Shown: in pieces, positions 1-8,024 of the stretch
Layout: each line of letters begins with the position of its first letter
Position numbering within the stretch: the stretch's first letter is position 1
Assembly: GCA_946405135.1 (NCBI GenBank)
Contig: CAMJGD010000010.1
Location: 1 to 64,000 of the forward strand
DNA from: an uncultured Clostridiaceae bacterium
Lineage (GTDB): Bacteria; Bacillota; Clostridia; Clostridiales; Clostridiaceae
Length of the DNA stretch: 64,000 nucleotides
Direction of reading: 5' to 3'
The notes under the pieces: generated by a model
The model's input: only the letters and a program-made list of their open reading frames with translations
Told to the model about the DNA's origin: nothing
Database searches by the model: none
Made by a program: the position numbers and the translations under genes

Positions 1-56
1 TTTATCATAGGAAGCTGTTATATTTTACAATTTACAGACTTTTTTTCACATGCTCA

Positions 57-1742
57 CTAGCACACACTTGCATTATAAAGATCAGTAAAGTAAGAATTAC
101 TTTCCATTAATTCAGCAAATGTTCCTTGTTCAACTATTTTTCCTTCATGAAAAACAATAATTCTATCAAACCCTTTAATAGAATTAAGCCTATGTGCAAT
201 GGCTAAAACAGTCTTATTTTTTAATAAATGAATGACTTCATCCATTACTATTTCTTCCGTAAGATTATCCATAGCGGAGGTAGCTTCATCTAATATTACA
301 ATGTTATTTTCGTGAAACCATAACCTAGCCAATGCAAGTCGTTGTTTTTCACCACCAGATAGAATAGTTCCTCTCTCCCCAATCATTGTTTCAAGACCGT
401 CTTTCATACTAGTGATTGTTTGGAGTAATTGAACTTTTTTTAAAGCTTCTTTTAGAGCATTATCATCAGTTTTCTTATCAAAAGTAATATTTTCTCGTAC
501 AGTTCCATCAAAGACAGGTGGGTCCTGTGATACATAACATATATTTTCATATAAATTATTTAAACAAAGTTCGCTTAATTCCTGTCCATTTAGTTTAATA
601 CTACCATTAGTATATTTTAATAATCCTAAAATAAGTTTTACTAATGTTGTTTTACCAGAGCCACTACTACCAACAAACGCTACCTTTTCACCAGGACTAA
701 TTATTAAATTAAAGTTTTCAAATATTCTTCTATTTTTATATGAAAAAGAAAGATCCTTTATTTCAATATTACCATTACAATTTACCATTAGTTTTCCTCG
801 ATCCAATTGCAAGTCATCTTTCATTTCCAAAAATTCTTCAAAATTTTTAAATGCAGCTTTATCTAATTTATATTGAACAAATAAAACATTGAAGATTGCA
901 ATTGGCGTATATGCATTATCTATCAAAGAAATTAATGCAACTGCTCCACCAACGGAAAGGTTTTTATTGTTCCATGCATATAGCAAAACTCCAACATCTA
1001 ATAATGCTACAAGCAATGCAAATATGGAAAAAAAGGCCTCATGAATCATATTCATTTTCACTTTTGAATTCACAATTTCTCTTTGAGCTCTTGATGCTTT
1101 TTTTATTTCACTAGAAAATCTATTTTCCAAACGAAAAACTACCATTTCCATGAAACCTCTAACTAAAAAATGATTCATTTTTTCTTCATTGCATAGAATT
1201 TTCTCTTTTAGTTGATACAAAGCCTTTAATAGTAAATTTGTAACAATAAAAATTACTATATACCCGATTAATATTGCATATGTTATATTATTGTTGATTT
1301 TCCATATAAATAAAACACTAAAGCAGATGGTAGGAATCAATTGCCTCAAAAGACACAACCAAAAATTATAAAGAATACTTTTACCTGCTTCAGAACCATT
1401 TTCAATTCTTTGTGTTAATCTTCCAGTTCCAAGGGACTGATATTCTAAATAATCGATTTTACTTATCTTTTTTAAAGATAATAATTTAAAATCTAAAAAA
1501 ATACCATTCTCTAATTTTTTTCCTGGATATTCATCAATATAATTCACTACGTAATATGAAATCAAGATTACTCCATATACTATGATATTATCTAGGGTTA
1601 AGGTGCTATCTGTTAAACCATTAATAACTTTTTGCAAATAATTAACTTTATAATTAGTTAAAAAAGCAATTAATATTCCTGTAGCAATATAGATTACTAC
1701 TAACATTTTATTTTTTAATAATATTTCTTTTATATAGCGCAT
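57..1742 (-). CDS. ABC exporter, fused permease and ATPase
   Basis: 561-residue half-transporter of the exporter type. Residues about 10-300 form a six-helix membrane domain and about 320-555 an ATPase domain. The ATPase has a Walker A GSSGSGKTT near residue 361, a Q-loop VSQDPP, the signature LSGGEKQR near 464, Walker B VILDEATS near 482 and an AIAHRL switch histidine, so it should be active as a dimer. There is no N-terminal C39 peptidase domain. The start ATG at 1742 has GAAGGAG about 8 bases upstream. That site lies inside the end of a short cysteine-containing reading frame that overlaps the transporter start, suggesting translational coupling and a peptide substrate (inference). The family also exports lipids and drugs, so the substrate is unproven. 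Confidence 0.9.
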   Translation of the reverse strand: MRYIKEILLKNKMLVVIYIATGILIAFLTNYKVNYLQKVINGLTDSTLTLDNIIVYGVILISYYVVNYIDEYPGKKLENGIFLDFKLLSLKKISKIDYLEYQSLGTGRLTQRIENGSEAGKSILYNFWLCLLRQLIPTICFSVLFIWKINNNITYAILIGYIVIFIVTNLLLKALYQLKEKILCNEEKMNHFLVRGFMEMVVFRLENRFSSEIKKASRAQREIVNSKVKMNMIHEAFFSIFALLVALLDVGVLLYAWNNKNLSVGGAVALISLIDNAYTPIAIFNVLFVQYKLDKAAFKNFEEFLEMKDDLQLDRGKLMVNCNGNIEIKDLSFSYKNRRIFENFNLIISPGEKVAFVGSSGSGKTTLVKLILGLLKYTNGSIKLNGQELSELCLNNLYENICYVSQDPPVFDGTVRENITFDKKTDDNALKEALKKVQLLQTITSMKDGLETMIGERGTILSGGEKQRLALARLWFHENNIVILDEATSAMDNLTEEIVMDEVIHLLKNKTVLAIAHRLNSIKGFDRIIVFHEGKIVEQGTFAELMESNSYFTDLYNASVC

Positions 1743-1877
1743 CGTTGTACTCCTTCTATACTATATTTTATACAAGGAACAGTACAGCCGAGACTGCTAG
1801 CATATTTTTTAACCTCAGCACAATCTGCTAACAGTTTATATCAACTGTACTGAGTTGTTACCTCGAATGTTTCTCAT
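1730..1877 (-). pseudogene. candidate four-cysteine peptide, frame-interrupted, overlapping the exporter start
   Basis: An ATG at 1877 follows a good TAAGGAG site but meets TAA after 13 codons (1836-1838). Skipping one base there (ATA T AAA) opens the next frame for 35 more codons, ending at TAA 1730-1732 inside the exporter gene. The restored product is 48 residues with cysteines at 19, 31, 35 and 46 (spacing C-x11-C-x3-C-x10-C), including the segment YASSLGCTVPC. Strong ribosome site, overlap with the transporter and cysteine content suggest an exported peptide or RiPP-like precursor. No modification enzyme is nearby. It could be a decayed gene, a base-calling error, a +1 recoding site or chance. 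I do not recognise the family. Confidence 0.4.
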
Positions 1878-1891
1878 ATTAATCTCCTTAT

Positions 1892-2512
1892 CTATTTTAT
1901 ATATTTAGTTGCTAATTTATATACTTGATTACTTGATTTATCTGATAAATCCCATGTTTTAAGTTCTTCAACTACTAATTCACTATGCTTTTTACTAATA
2001 TCTTTTAGAGCATTACCTGCTGATTTTCTTACATATTCGCTTTCATCATTTCTTAATGGTGCAATAATAGAAATTGCTTTTTCTGGATGTTCTTTGAAAA
2101 ATGGCCTACTTGTCCAAATACGAAGTCCTTCTGTTACTGCTCTAGGAGTATTAGCATATTTAAAAGAAAGCCATTCCTCAATTACAGGTATAGATTTCTC
2201 ATAACCATTAGTTTTGCAAAAACTATCAAAAGCCATCGCTAAAATTTCTTGTACACGCCAGTCTTCATTTTGACTAACTGTTTCTTTTAAAAATTGTAGT
2301 GCTGTTTCATTTTTATTAGCAATATATCCCAATAAAAACACTCCAAGTTCTTGTGCTTGAAAATGTTTTGACTTATAAAACTCATTTGCAAGAGAAAAGC
2401 AGTTTTCCAAAGTTTCACTTTTAAATATTTTGATTGCTTCATCTCTTATAATTTTAAACCCTTCTTGAACAATTATCTTTTCAATAATCTCTTGTTTTAA
2501 ATTTTCATCCAT
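1892..2512 (-). CDS. AlkD-like HEAT-repeat protein
   Basis: 206 residues, all-helical, resembling the DNA alkylation repair (AlkD/AlkC-like) HEAT-repeat superfamily. Paired helices recur along the protein, for example around QELGVFLLGYIA, DWRVQEILAMAF and ESEYVRKSAGNAL, the last being typical of such repeats. AlkD enzymes excise alkylated bases, but whether this member keeps glycosylase residues cannot be settled here. I chose ATG 2512 because AGGTG lies six bases upstream; an in-frame GTG at 2521 overlaps that site. The cysteine-peptide frame begins 14 bases past its stop codon on the same strand, so the two may be co-transcribed with the exporter. Confidence 0.7.
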   Translation of the reverse strand: MDENLKQEIIEKIIVQEGFKIIRDEAIKIFKSETLENCFSLANEFYKSKHFQAQELGVFLLGYIANKNETALQFLKETVSQNEDWRVQEILAMAFDSFCKTNGYEKSIPVIEEWLSFKYANTPRAVTEGLRIWTSRPFFKEHPEKAISIIAPLRNDESEYVRKSAGNALKDISKKHSELVVEELKTWDLSDKSSNQVYKLATKYIK

Positions 2513-2691
2513 ATTTGACACCTACTTTAAATAAATACTACATAATATTTGTTTTACACTATATTACTATTATGAATTAAATTATTTTTTTATTGTATCA
2601 TATTATTTATAATAGTAACAATTAATGTTAACTGATTCAAAATGGAATTTTTGTCTTACAATTAACCGGATAATACGGATGAATGTCACAG

Positions 2692-2756
2692 TATGACAAG
2701 TTATATTATAGATATGACAAGTTTACTTGACATTAATAAGAATAATGTGCTATCTT
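2692..2756 (+). promoter_or_regulatory. promoter with two 21-bp-spaced direct repeats
   Basis: TATGACAAGTT occurs at 2692-2702 and again at 2713-2723, exactly 21 bases apart, or two DNA turns. The second copy runs into an inverted pair CAAGT-TT-ACTTG (2718-2729) that overlaps a -35 box TTGACA (2727-2732). A -10 box TATCTT lies at 2751-2756 after an 18-base spacer. The arrangement suggests an operator, perhaps for the Xre regulator encoded in the operon (inference). Confidence 0.6.
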
Positions 2757-2793
2757 TTATGTATCATATGTATCATAATAAGGGGGGGTTGTC

Positions 2794-3111
2794 ATGAATA
2801 AAGAAGAAATTTTAGAAAAAAGTAGGCAAATACATCAAGATGAAGGAATGGAACATGCTGAAAATAAAGGGAGGAAAATTGGATTTATCGCTTTTTCCAT
2901 TTTATTTGCTTTTCTTGCTATATTTAGTCTTTTTTATGGAGAAAGTGTTACATTCTATGCCATATCTTCTTTGTTTTGGGCATCCATTGCTGGAGAATCA
3001 TATGGAAAGTATAGTTTTACAAAAACAAAGATATATCTTATATCTGCTATAGCTCAAAGTATTGCATCATTTCTCTCAGTTGCAAATTATATAGTAACTA
3101 CACTGAGGTAA
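2794..3111 (+). CDS. small membrane protein, DUF6442-like
   Basis: 105 residues: a hydrophilic charged N-terminus (about 1-28) followed by three hydrophobic helices near residues 29-47, 50-67 and 80-102. It resembles the DUF6442 family of small Firmicute membrane proteins, which typically sit next to a short Xre-type regulator, as here. GGGGGG precedes the ATG by about seven bases. The next gene starts six bases after this stop codon, so the two form a two-gene operon. Function is unknown; the partner gene suggests a regulator/membrane pair. Confidence 0.75.
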   Translation: MNKEEILEKSRQIHQDEGMEHAENKGRKIGFIAFSILFAFLAIFSLFYGESVTFYAISSLFWASIAGESYGKYSFTKTKIYLISAIAQSIASFLSVANYIVTTLR

Positions 3112-3117
3112 AATAAT

Positions 3118-3327
3118 ATGAATGAAGAATTGATATTAAAAAATCGTTTGAAAGTTGCAAGAGCAGAAAAAAATTTATCACAAGAAGACTTAGCTAATCT
3201 TGTAGGTGTTTCTCGGCAAACAATTAGTTCTATTGAAACAGGTCAGTTTAATCCTACTGCAAAGTTGGCTCTTCTTTTATGTATGGCCTTAGATAAAAAA
3301 TTTGAAGATTTGTTTTACTTTAGCTGA
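3118..3327 (+). CDS. Xre/Cro-type helix-turn-helix regulator
   Basis: 69 residues, almost entirely one HTH_3 DNA-binding domain. The pattern LSQEDLANLVGVSRQTIS followed by IETGQFNPTAKLALLL is the classic Cro/C1 helix-turn-helix, and the C-terminus KFEDLFYF is typical of the short Firmicute YozG-like regulators. Its ribosome site GAGGT lies in the end of the upstream membrane-protein gene. It is probably autoregulatory through the repeats at 2692-2729 (inference). Confidence 0.9.
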   Translation: MNEELILKNRLKVARAEKNLSQEDLANLVGVSRQTISSIETGQFNPTAKLALLLCMALDKKFEDLFYFS

Positions 3328-3452
3328 GATAATGGGCATAGTCTTTAGTATATAATGATATTTATGATTTTATTATTTTGCTAATATATAAAAAACAAGA
3401 TAAGATGATTTTTATTTTACATATTAATATAGGTTGAAAGGTTGAGGCAATT

Positions 3453-4067
3453 ATGAATCAGAAAGATAGAATGTTGGCGGGTTTGCCATATAAATCCTGG
3501 TTAGATGGATTGGAAAAAGAACGTATGGAGAATAAAAAGAAAATATATGAGTATAATCGCTGTCTACCAGATGAAGATGAAAAAATTGATAAATTAATAA
3601 GAGATATTCTTGGAAAATCAGGTGTAGGTATACATATTGAAGCACCCTTTCATTGTGATTATGGGAAAAATATTGAAATTGGAGATTATTTTTTTGCAAA
3701 TTACAACTGTATTATTTTAGATGTGGGAAAAGTAGTCATAGGTAATAATGTGCAATTTGCTCCAAATGTTTCTTTATATACAGCAGGCCATCCAATACAT
3801 CCTGATTCACGAAATTCTGGATATGAATATGGTATTGGTATAACAATAGGAAACAATGTTTGGCTTGGAGGAAATGTTGTTGTAAATCCTGGAATCCACA
3901 TTGGAAATAATGTTGTTATCGGCTCGGGAAGTGTGGTTACTAGAGATATTCCAGATAATGTGATAGCAGTAGGAAACCCGTGCAAGGTTATTCGTGAAAT
4001 TACAGAAGAAGACCGTAAGTATTATTATAAAAACTATGAGTTTGATATTGATGATTACAACATTTAG
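3453..4067 (+). CDS. maa: maltose/galactoside O-acetyltransferase (hexapeptide family)
   Basis: 204 residues, the usual length for maltose or galactoside acetyltransferases. It transfers acetyl from acetyl-CoA to a sugar hydroxyl in the cytoplasm. The N-terminal Mac cap (MLAGLPYKS...LDGLEKER, residues 7-24) is followed by a left-handed beta-helix of hexapeptide repeats. The loop YTAGHPIHPDSR carries the catalytic histidine, and the end VIAVGNPCKVIREI is characteristic. A single gene with its own ribosome site and a terminator-like hairpin downstream. The exact sugar is not determined by sequence. Confidence 0.88.
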   Translation: MNQKDRMLAGLPYKSWLDGLEKERMENKKKIYEYNRCLPDEDEKIDKLIRDILGKSGVGIHIEAPFHCDYGKNIEIGDYFFANYNCIILDVGKVVIGNNVQFAPNVSLYTAGHPIHPDSRNSGYEYGIGITIGNNVWLGGNVVVNPGIHIGNNVVIGSGSVVTRDIPDNVIAVGNPCKVIREITEEDRKYYYKNYEFDIDDYNI

Positions 4068-4136
4068 TTTGTTTCGTATTTAAAGAGTTCATATGTTTTT
4101 TTATTTAATATAATAACTAAAAAATGAATATTTTTC

Positions 4137-4178
4137 AAAAACACCGCATTATTCAAAATTGAATTTTGTGGTGTTTTT
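4137..4178. terminator. hairpin terminator after the acetyltransferase
   Basis: AAAAACACC and GGTGTTTTT form the stem, with a second internal pairing ATTCAAAATT/AATTTTGT nearby. The T-run on the + strand fits termination of the upstream O-acetyltransferase gene. Confidence 0.65.
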
Positions 4179-4214
4179 GCATTTCAAGGATAATACATGC
4201 TTTGAAATATTTTG

Positions 4215-4337
4215 GACTTAACTATTAAAATTGCAAATATAAACAATATTTTTTGAAATTTGAATAATATGGTGAAAAAATTAATATATAAATAATATTA
4301 ATTGGAATTACGTGATATAATTGTTAATAGTTAAGTC
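4215..4337. repeat. 123-bp element with 14-bp terminal inverted repeats
   Basis: GACTTAACTATTAA at 4215-4228 is the perfect reverse complement of TTAATAGTTAAGTC at 4324-4337. The match extends four bases inward if one base is bulged. The interior is very A+T rich and has no reading frame. Size and ends resemble a MITE, but no target-site duplication is obvious. It fills most of the 354-base gap before the GNAT gene. A long 5' untranslated-region hairpin is the alternative. Confidence 0.4.
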
Positions 4338-4421
4338 AGAATTGTTTTAGCTGTGAAGTAAGATTTTATATTTTCCATTTAATTTTTACTTTAAACAAAA
4401 TAAATGGAAGGAGAAAAAAAT

Positions 4422-5165
4422 ATGATTATAAGTACAAAACATTCAAAGGAAGTTTTTGATTTTTTAAAAGAAAATCTAATAATCAATCTCAACATAATAG
4501 GCTTTATAGAGAATCAGCCTGATGCTGAAATATATGTAGACAATGAAAGTAAGCCTACTGGGGTTGTAGCTAGGAAGGACTACTTCAGTTACATATATAC
4601 TGAAAATGATGAATTCTTAAATGAGGTACTTAGTACCTTATATAATAAGGAAGGTTATTATGGCTTTTCAGGAGTATACAGACCTCTTGCAGAAAAGATA
4701 AAAAGCAGGTTTAAGATCGATTGGGATAGCAGATGTGCACTATACTATATGCCAAATAAAGAGGTGGACAGAAATTTAATTAAAAGCACCGTTCAGCCTG
4801 TACAGATGAAGGATGCAGAGACTATAAATTATTATTATACCTATAAAGATGAGACAAGCCTCGAAAGGATTAAAATTGATATAGAAAAAAGGCAGTCTTC
4901 TGCTGTTTATATTAATGGTGACATTGCCTCCTGGGTTTTACTTCATAATGATAATTCTATGGGAATCATGTATACCAAGGAGAAATACAGAAAAAGAGGA
5001 TATGCAGTGGATGTAACCATTGACATTACAGATAAGATTTTAAAATCTGGTAAAATACCATTTCTTCAGATAAATGAACCCAATAATATGTCACCAGGGC
5101 TTGCTAGAAAATGCGGCTTCGTTCATGATGGAATTTATAGCGATTGGTTTGGAATAATTATTTAA
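4422..5165 (+). CDS. GNAT-family acetyltransferase
   Basis: 247 residues. The C-terminal half is a GNAT fold: MGIMYTKEKYRKRGYAVDVT contains the acetyl-CoA pyrophosphate loop (RKRGYA near residue 195), followed by the segment INEPNNMSPGLARKCGF that packs against the cofactor. The N-terminal half is a divergent second domain, as in FR47-like or two-lobed GNAT proteins. I start it at ATG 4422 because GGAAGGAG lies eight bases upstream; an in-frame ATG at 4404 lies at the start of that ribosome site. The substrate is unknown. It stands alone, with no operon partner. Confidence 0.8.
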   Translation: MIISTKHSKEVFDFLKENLIINLNIIGFIENQPDAEIYVDNESKPTGVVARKDYFSYIYTENDEFLNEVLSTLYNKEGYYGFSGVYRPLAEKIKSRFKIDWDSRCALYYMPNKEVDRNLIKSTVQPVQMKDAETINYYYTYKDETSLERIKIDIEKRQSSAVYINGDIASWVLLHNDNSMGIMYTKEKYRKRGYAVDVTIDITDKILKSGKIPFLQINEPNNMSPGLARKCGFVHDGIYSDWFGIII

Positions 5166-5241
5166 AATACCATAGTATAAAAACTAATTTCAAGATGTTT
5201 TTTGTACAGAATTTTTTGGAAATATGTGGCGAAAAATATAG

Positions 5242-5292
5242 AAAGGCTTGTCTATTAAAGTAATTTAGAGATTACTTTTAGACAAACCCTTC
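5242..5292. terminator. long imperfect hairpin between convergent genes
   Basis: AAGGCTTGTCTA...AAAGTAAT pairs with ATTACTTT...TAGACAAACCCTT around a short AGAG loop. It lies between the convergent GNAT and adenine deaminase genes and probably ends both transcripts. Confidence 0.5.
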
Positions 5293-5373
5293 TAAAAAAG
5301 AATGATAAAAAATAACTTTAACACTGATTATCAAATAATAGTAGTTATGAATTTTAATAGTTTTATATAGTTC

Positions 5374-7164
5374 TTATTTTTCTGCAAATAAAGGTTTAAA
5401 TTTTTGTTCTAAAACAGATACAAGTCCCATATCTGTTATTCTTGCTTCTGGTATTACAGGAAGACAAAGTGTAGCAATTCTAAGAAGTGGATTTTTACCT
5501 GATAATCCAAGGTTTCTCAAAGATTCTTTCATATGAGTTATGGTTTCTTTTAGTTCACTACATTCCAAGGTAGACATAAGCCCAAATACTGGAAGAGGAA
5601 GAATATCTAAAAGCTTTCCATTTAAAGCACAGGATATTCCGCCGCCACAATCTATAAGTCCTTGAGCTGCTGCATAAGCTTCCTCTGGATTTGAATAAAC
5701 AATAGTAAGGTTATGGCAATCATGGGATACTGTGCTTGCTACTGTGCCTACGTTTGTACCAAATCCTCTTACAATACCTAAGGACATTTTATCATGACCT
5801 TTATGTCTGTTTATAACTGCTACATATTTTAAATCATCTATACCAGTTATATCAATATATCCATTTTTAACAGGAAGTTCTTCAACTACAAATGAAGTAA
5901 TTGGTGATTCATAAGAGATATATGTTATTACATTTACAGGAATAGTACCCTGCATAATGGGAGCTTTAATTCTGAAATCAGAAGTTTCAATTTTATTTAC
6001 ATACATAGTATTTATATGTTCCTGTGGAAGCTTTTTTTCAGGTATATTTATAATCATCTTTTGGTTTTCAGCTACAAGTTTTCCTTCAAAAAATACAGCC
6101 TCTGCTTTAAGTTCGGTTAATGAAGGAACTATAACTAGATTAGCCACATATCCTGGTGCTATGGCACCCAAATTTTCAATGCCTATTTCTCTTGCAGCAT
6201 TTAGTGTAGCACAAATTATAGCATCTATAGGATCAAGGCCTGCTTTTATTCCTTCCATGAGAACAAAATTCATATGTCCTTCACTTAATATATCTTCTGG
6301 TTCTCTATCATCAGTGCAGAAAGACAAGTTAGAATGAAATTTAAAATCTTTAACTGCTGATATCACTTCTCCAATGTTTTTTACCAGGGAGCTTTCTCTT
6401 GCATCTATATTCATTCCAAGACGTAATTTTTCTCTTGCTTCTTCACCTGAATAATTTTCATGATCGCTCTTAGGACCTCCACACAAATATGCAGAAAGAC
6501 CTCTTCCACGAAGCTGAGGGGCGTGTCCTTGAATAAAGCCTCCCTTTTCTTCAACCTTATCAAGTATACTCATCATTCTTGGACTAGCATACATAACACC
6601 TAAAAAGTCCATTACCTCAGCAAGACCAAGAACTCTATCCATGTCCATTATTTCTGATATTTCTTCAGCATTAAAAGTTGCACCAGCATTTTCAAAACCA
6701 GGAACTGATGGTACACAAGATGGTGAAAGTATAAATTGATGCATTGGAACATCTTCACTGCTTTCAAGCATATATTTTATTCCTTCAATGCCTGCAACAT
6801 TTGCAACCTCATGAGGATCAGTAATAACGGTTGTTGTTCCCCAAGGAATTACAGCTTTAGCAAAGTTTCTTGGAGTCATCATAGTGCTTTCGATATGAAT
6901 ATGAGTATCTATGAGACCTGGTATAAGATACATTCCTTTTCCATCATATTCTTTTTCACCATGTAAAATTTCTTGTTCAGATTTAATACTATCTGGGTCA
7001 GAGTTTATGTAAGCGATAAATCCATCAAATATGCCTATTTCAGCAGGATATATTTCTCCAGTAAAGGAATTAAGCATTTTTACATTTTTAATAACTAGGT
7101 CAAAAGGCCTTTTACCTAAGGCAGCCTCAATAAGTGATATTTTGTTCTTGGGTTTTATTTTCAT
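5374..7164 (-). CDS. ade: adenine deaminase
   Basis: 596-residue amidohydrolase that converts adenine to hypoxanthine and ammonia in purine salvage. The N-terminal metal motif DTHIHIEST, then TTTVITDPHEVANV, the EVMDF segment, GHAPQL and the late STVSHDCHN motif are typical of bacterial Ade, and the length matches. I place the start at ATG 7164 because AAGGAGG lies six bases upstream; the in-frame ATG at 7185 has no such site. The leader on the same strand holds a terminator (7278-7320) and a purine aptamer (7437-7505), so expression is probably purine-controlled. It is not in an operon with other purine genes here. Confidence 0.95.
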   Translation of the reverse strand: MKIKPKNKISLIEAALGKRPFDLVIKNVKMLNSFTGEIYPAEIGIFDGFIAYINSDPDSIKSEQEILHGEKEYDGKGMYLIPGLIDTHIHIESTMMTPRNFAKAVIPWGTTTVITDPHEVANVAGIEGIKYMLESSEDVPMHQFILSPSCVPSVPGFENAGATFNAEEISEIMDMDRVLGLAEVMDFLGVMYASPRMMSILDKVEEKGGFIQGHAPQLRGRGLSAYLCGGPKSDHENYSGEEAREKLRLGMNIDARESSLVKNIGEVISAVKDFKFHSNLSFCTDDREPEDILSEGHMNFVLMEGIKAGLDPIDAIICATLNAAREIGIENLGAIAPGYVANLVIVPSLTELKAEAVFFEGKLVAENQKMIINIPEKKLPQEHINTMYVNKIETSDFRIKAPIMQGTIPVNVITYISYESPITSFVVEELPVKNGYIDITGIDDLKYVAVINRHKGHDKMSLGIVRGFGTNVGTVASTVSHDCHNLTIVYSNPEEAYAAAQGLIDCGGGISCALNGKLLDILPLPVFGLMSTLECSELKETITHMKESLRNLGLSGKNPLLRIATLCLPVIPEARITDMGLVSVLEQKFKPLFAEK

Positions 7165-7277
7165 GATTGTCCTCCTTTTGAGCACTTAAACATTTTAAGA
7201 TATGCTGAATCCACTAAAATTTTCATAAAATCATAATAGAACTCATTTGTGTTAGTACTAAGCAAATAGTAAATAAA

Positions 7278-7320
7278 CCCGCACAGATAGAATTCCATAA
7301 ATGAAAACAATCTGTGCGGG
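7278..7320 (-). terminator. terminator in the ade leader
   Basis: Perfect 11-base-pair stem CCCGCACAGAT/ATCTGTGCGGG with a 21-base loop. On the minus strand it is followed by TTTATTTA. It lies between the purine aptamer and ade, about 110 bases before the start codon, and is a likely attenuator. A second weaker hairpin with a longer U-run, UCCUA...UAGGA-UUUUAUUUUUUU, lies closer to the aptamer (about 7364-7401). Confidence 0.65.
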
Positions 7321-7436
7321 CTTTTAATATAAGATTTATTATTTTATCTTCAATAACTTTCGAAAAAAATAAAATCCTAGCATCTGCCTATTAAATAGGA
7401 GTATAGATAGTACTCTCTACAACATCAGTTTATTTC

Positions 7437-7505
7437 ACTTATAGCAAGGCAATTAATGGTTGCCTCGTAGAAACTTTTCAGCCATATCCTGAAAAATATA
7501 TAAGT
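7437..7505 (-). ncRNA. purine riboswitch aptamer, guanine-type specificity base
   Basis: On the minus strand all three helices form. P1 is ACUUAUA with UAUAAGU. P2 is UUUUCAG with CUGAAAA around the loop GAUAUGG. P3 is CGAGGCAA with UUGCCUUG. The conserved J2/3 GUUUCUAC is present and the total is 69 bases, the normal aptamer size. The base just before the P1 3' strand is C, equivalent to C74 of the B. subtilis xpt aptamer, which marks guanine/hypoxanthine rather than adenine binding. The next gene on this strand is adenine deaminase. Family and fold are well supported; the ligand is inferred from one base. Confidence 0.88.
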
Positions 7506-7529
7506 ACATACTTTTTTATCAATATAAAT

Positions 7530-7558
7530 ACATTAATACTATATTATATAAAAGTCAA
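7530..7558 (-). promoter_or_regulatory. probable promoter of the ade riboswitch leader
   Basis: On the minus strand TTGACT (7553-7558) and TAATGT (7530-7535) are separated by 17 bases, and the aptamer begins about 25 bases after the -10 box. The -10 match is imperfect. Confidence 0.5.
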
Positions 7559-7672
7559 ATATAAGTGCGCCATATAATATGCAGTTCCTTTATATCTAAA
7601 TTTTAAAATTAATTAAAAAGAATATTTTACATAGGATTTAGGAAAAATAGTTATAAATATGGAGGTGAAGTT

Positions 7673-7800
7673 ATGGTTACAAAGTCACAGAAAAAAACAG
7701 GAATGACAATAGAACTAATAATAAAAAATCAGCAAATCCAATTACCATGGATGTGGATTCTGATATGAATAAGCCTGTAAGAGGATTACCTAAAAAATAG
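7673..7800 (+). pseudogene. 42-residue hydrophilic protein, frameshifted at an A-run
   Basis: An ideal GGAGGTG site lies six bases before ATG 7673, but the frame drifts after codon 8. Adding one A to the seven-A run after CACAG gives an open frame of 42 residues ending at TAG 7800: basic and Asn-rich at first (KKNRNDNRTNNKKSANPIT), then MDVDSDMNKPVRGLPKK. A terminator follows directly, so this was built as a one-gene unit. I do not recognise the family. The seven-A run could also permit transcriptional slippage or be a sequencing error. Confidence 0.5.
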
Positions 7801-7802
7801 TA

Positions 7803-7827
7803 AAGAGCTCATAAGGCTCTTTTTTAT
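7803..7827 (+). terminator. terminator after the short frameshifted gene
   Basis: AAAGAGC and GCTCTTTT form a stem around TCATAAG, followed by a T-run. It begins two bases after the TAG at 7800, which supports the short gene being real. Confidence 0.75.
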
Positions 7828-8024
7828 AAAAATATTACTAATAAGTGTTGAATTAGCTCAAATTCTCCATATATAGAACAAATAAAAGAGATTATATCAT
7901 TGGATTATTCATACTCTTGTTATAACGTGTTATTAGTATAGTCATTAGTATTTTTCAAAAGTTAATGATAGTAATAAAATAGTATAATGTTATATGAATC
8001 AAATATGTATTAGGGGGTGATGCA

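Noticed and set aside
5957-6337. 126-codon open frame opposite adenine deaminase
   Set aside because: No ribosome site, no recognisable domain, and it lies wholly antisense to a clear enzyme gene.
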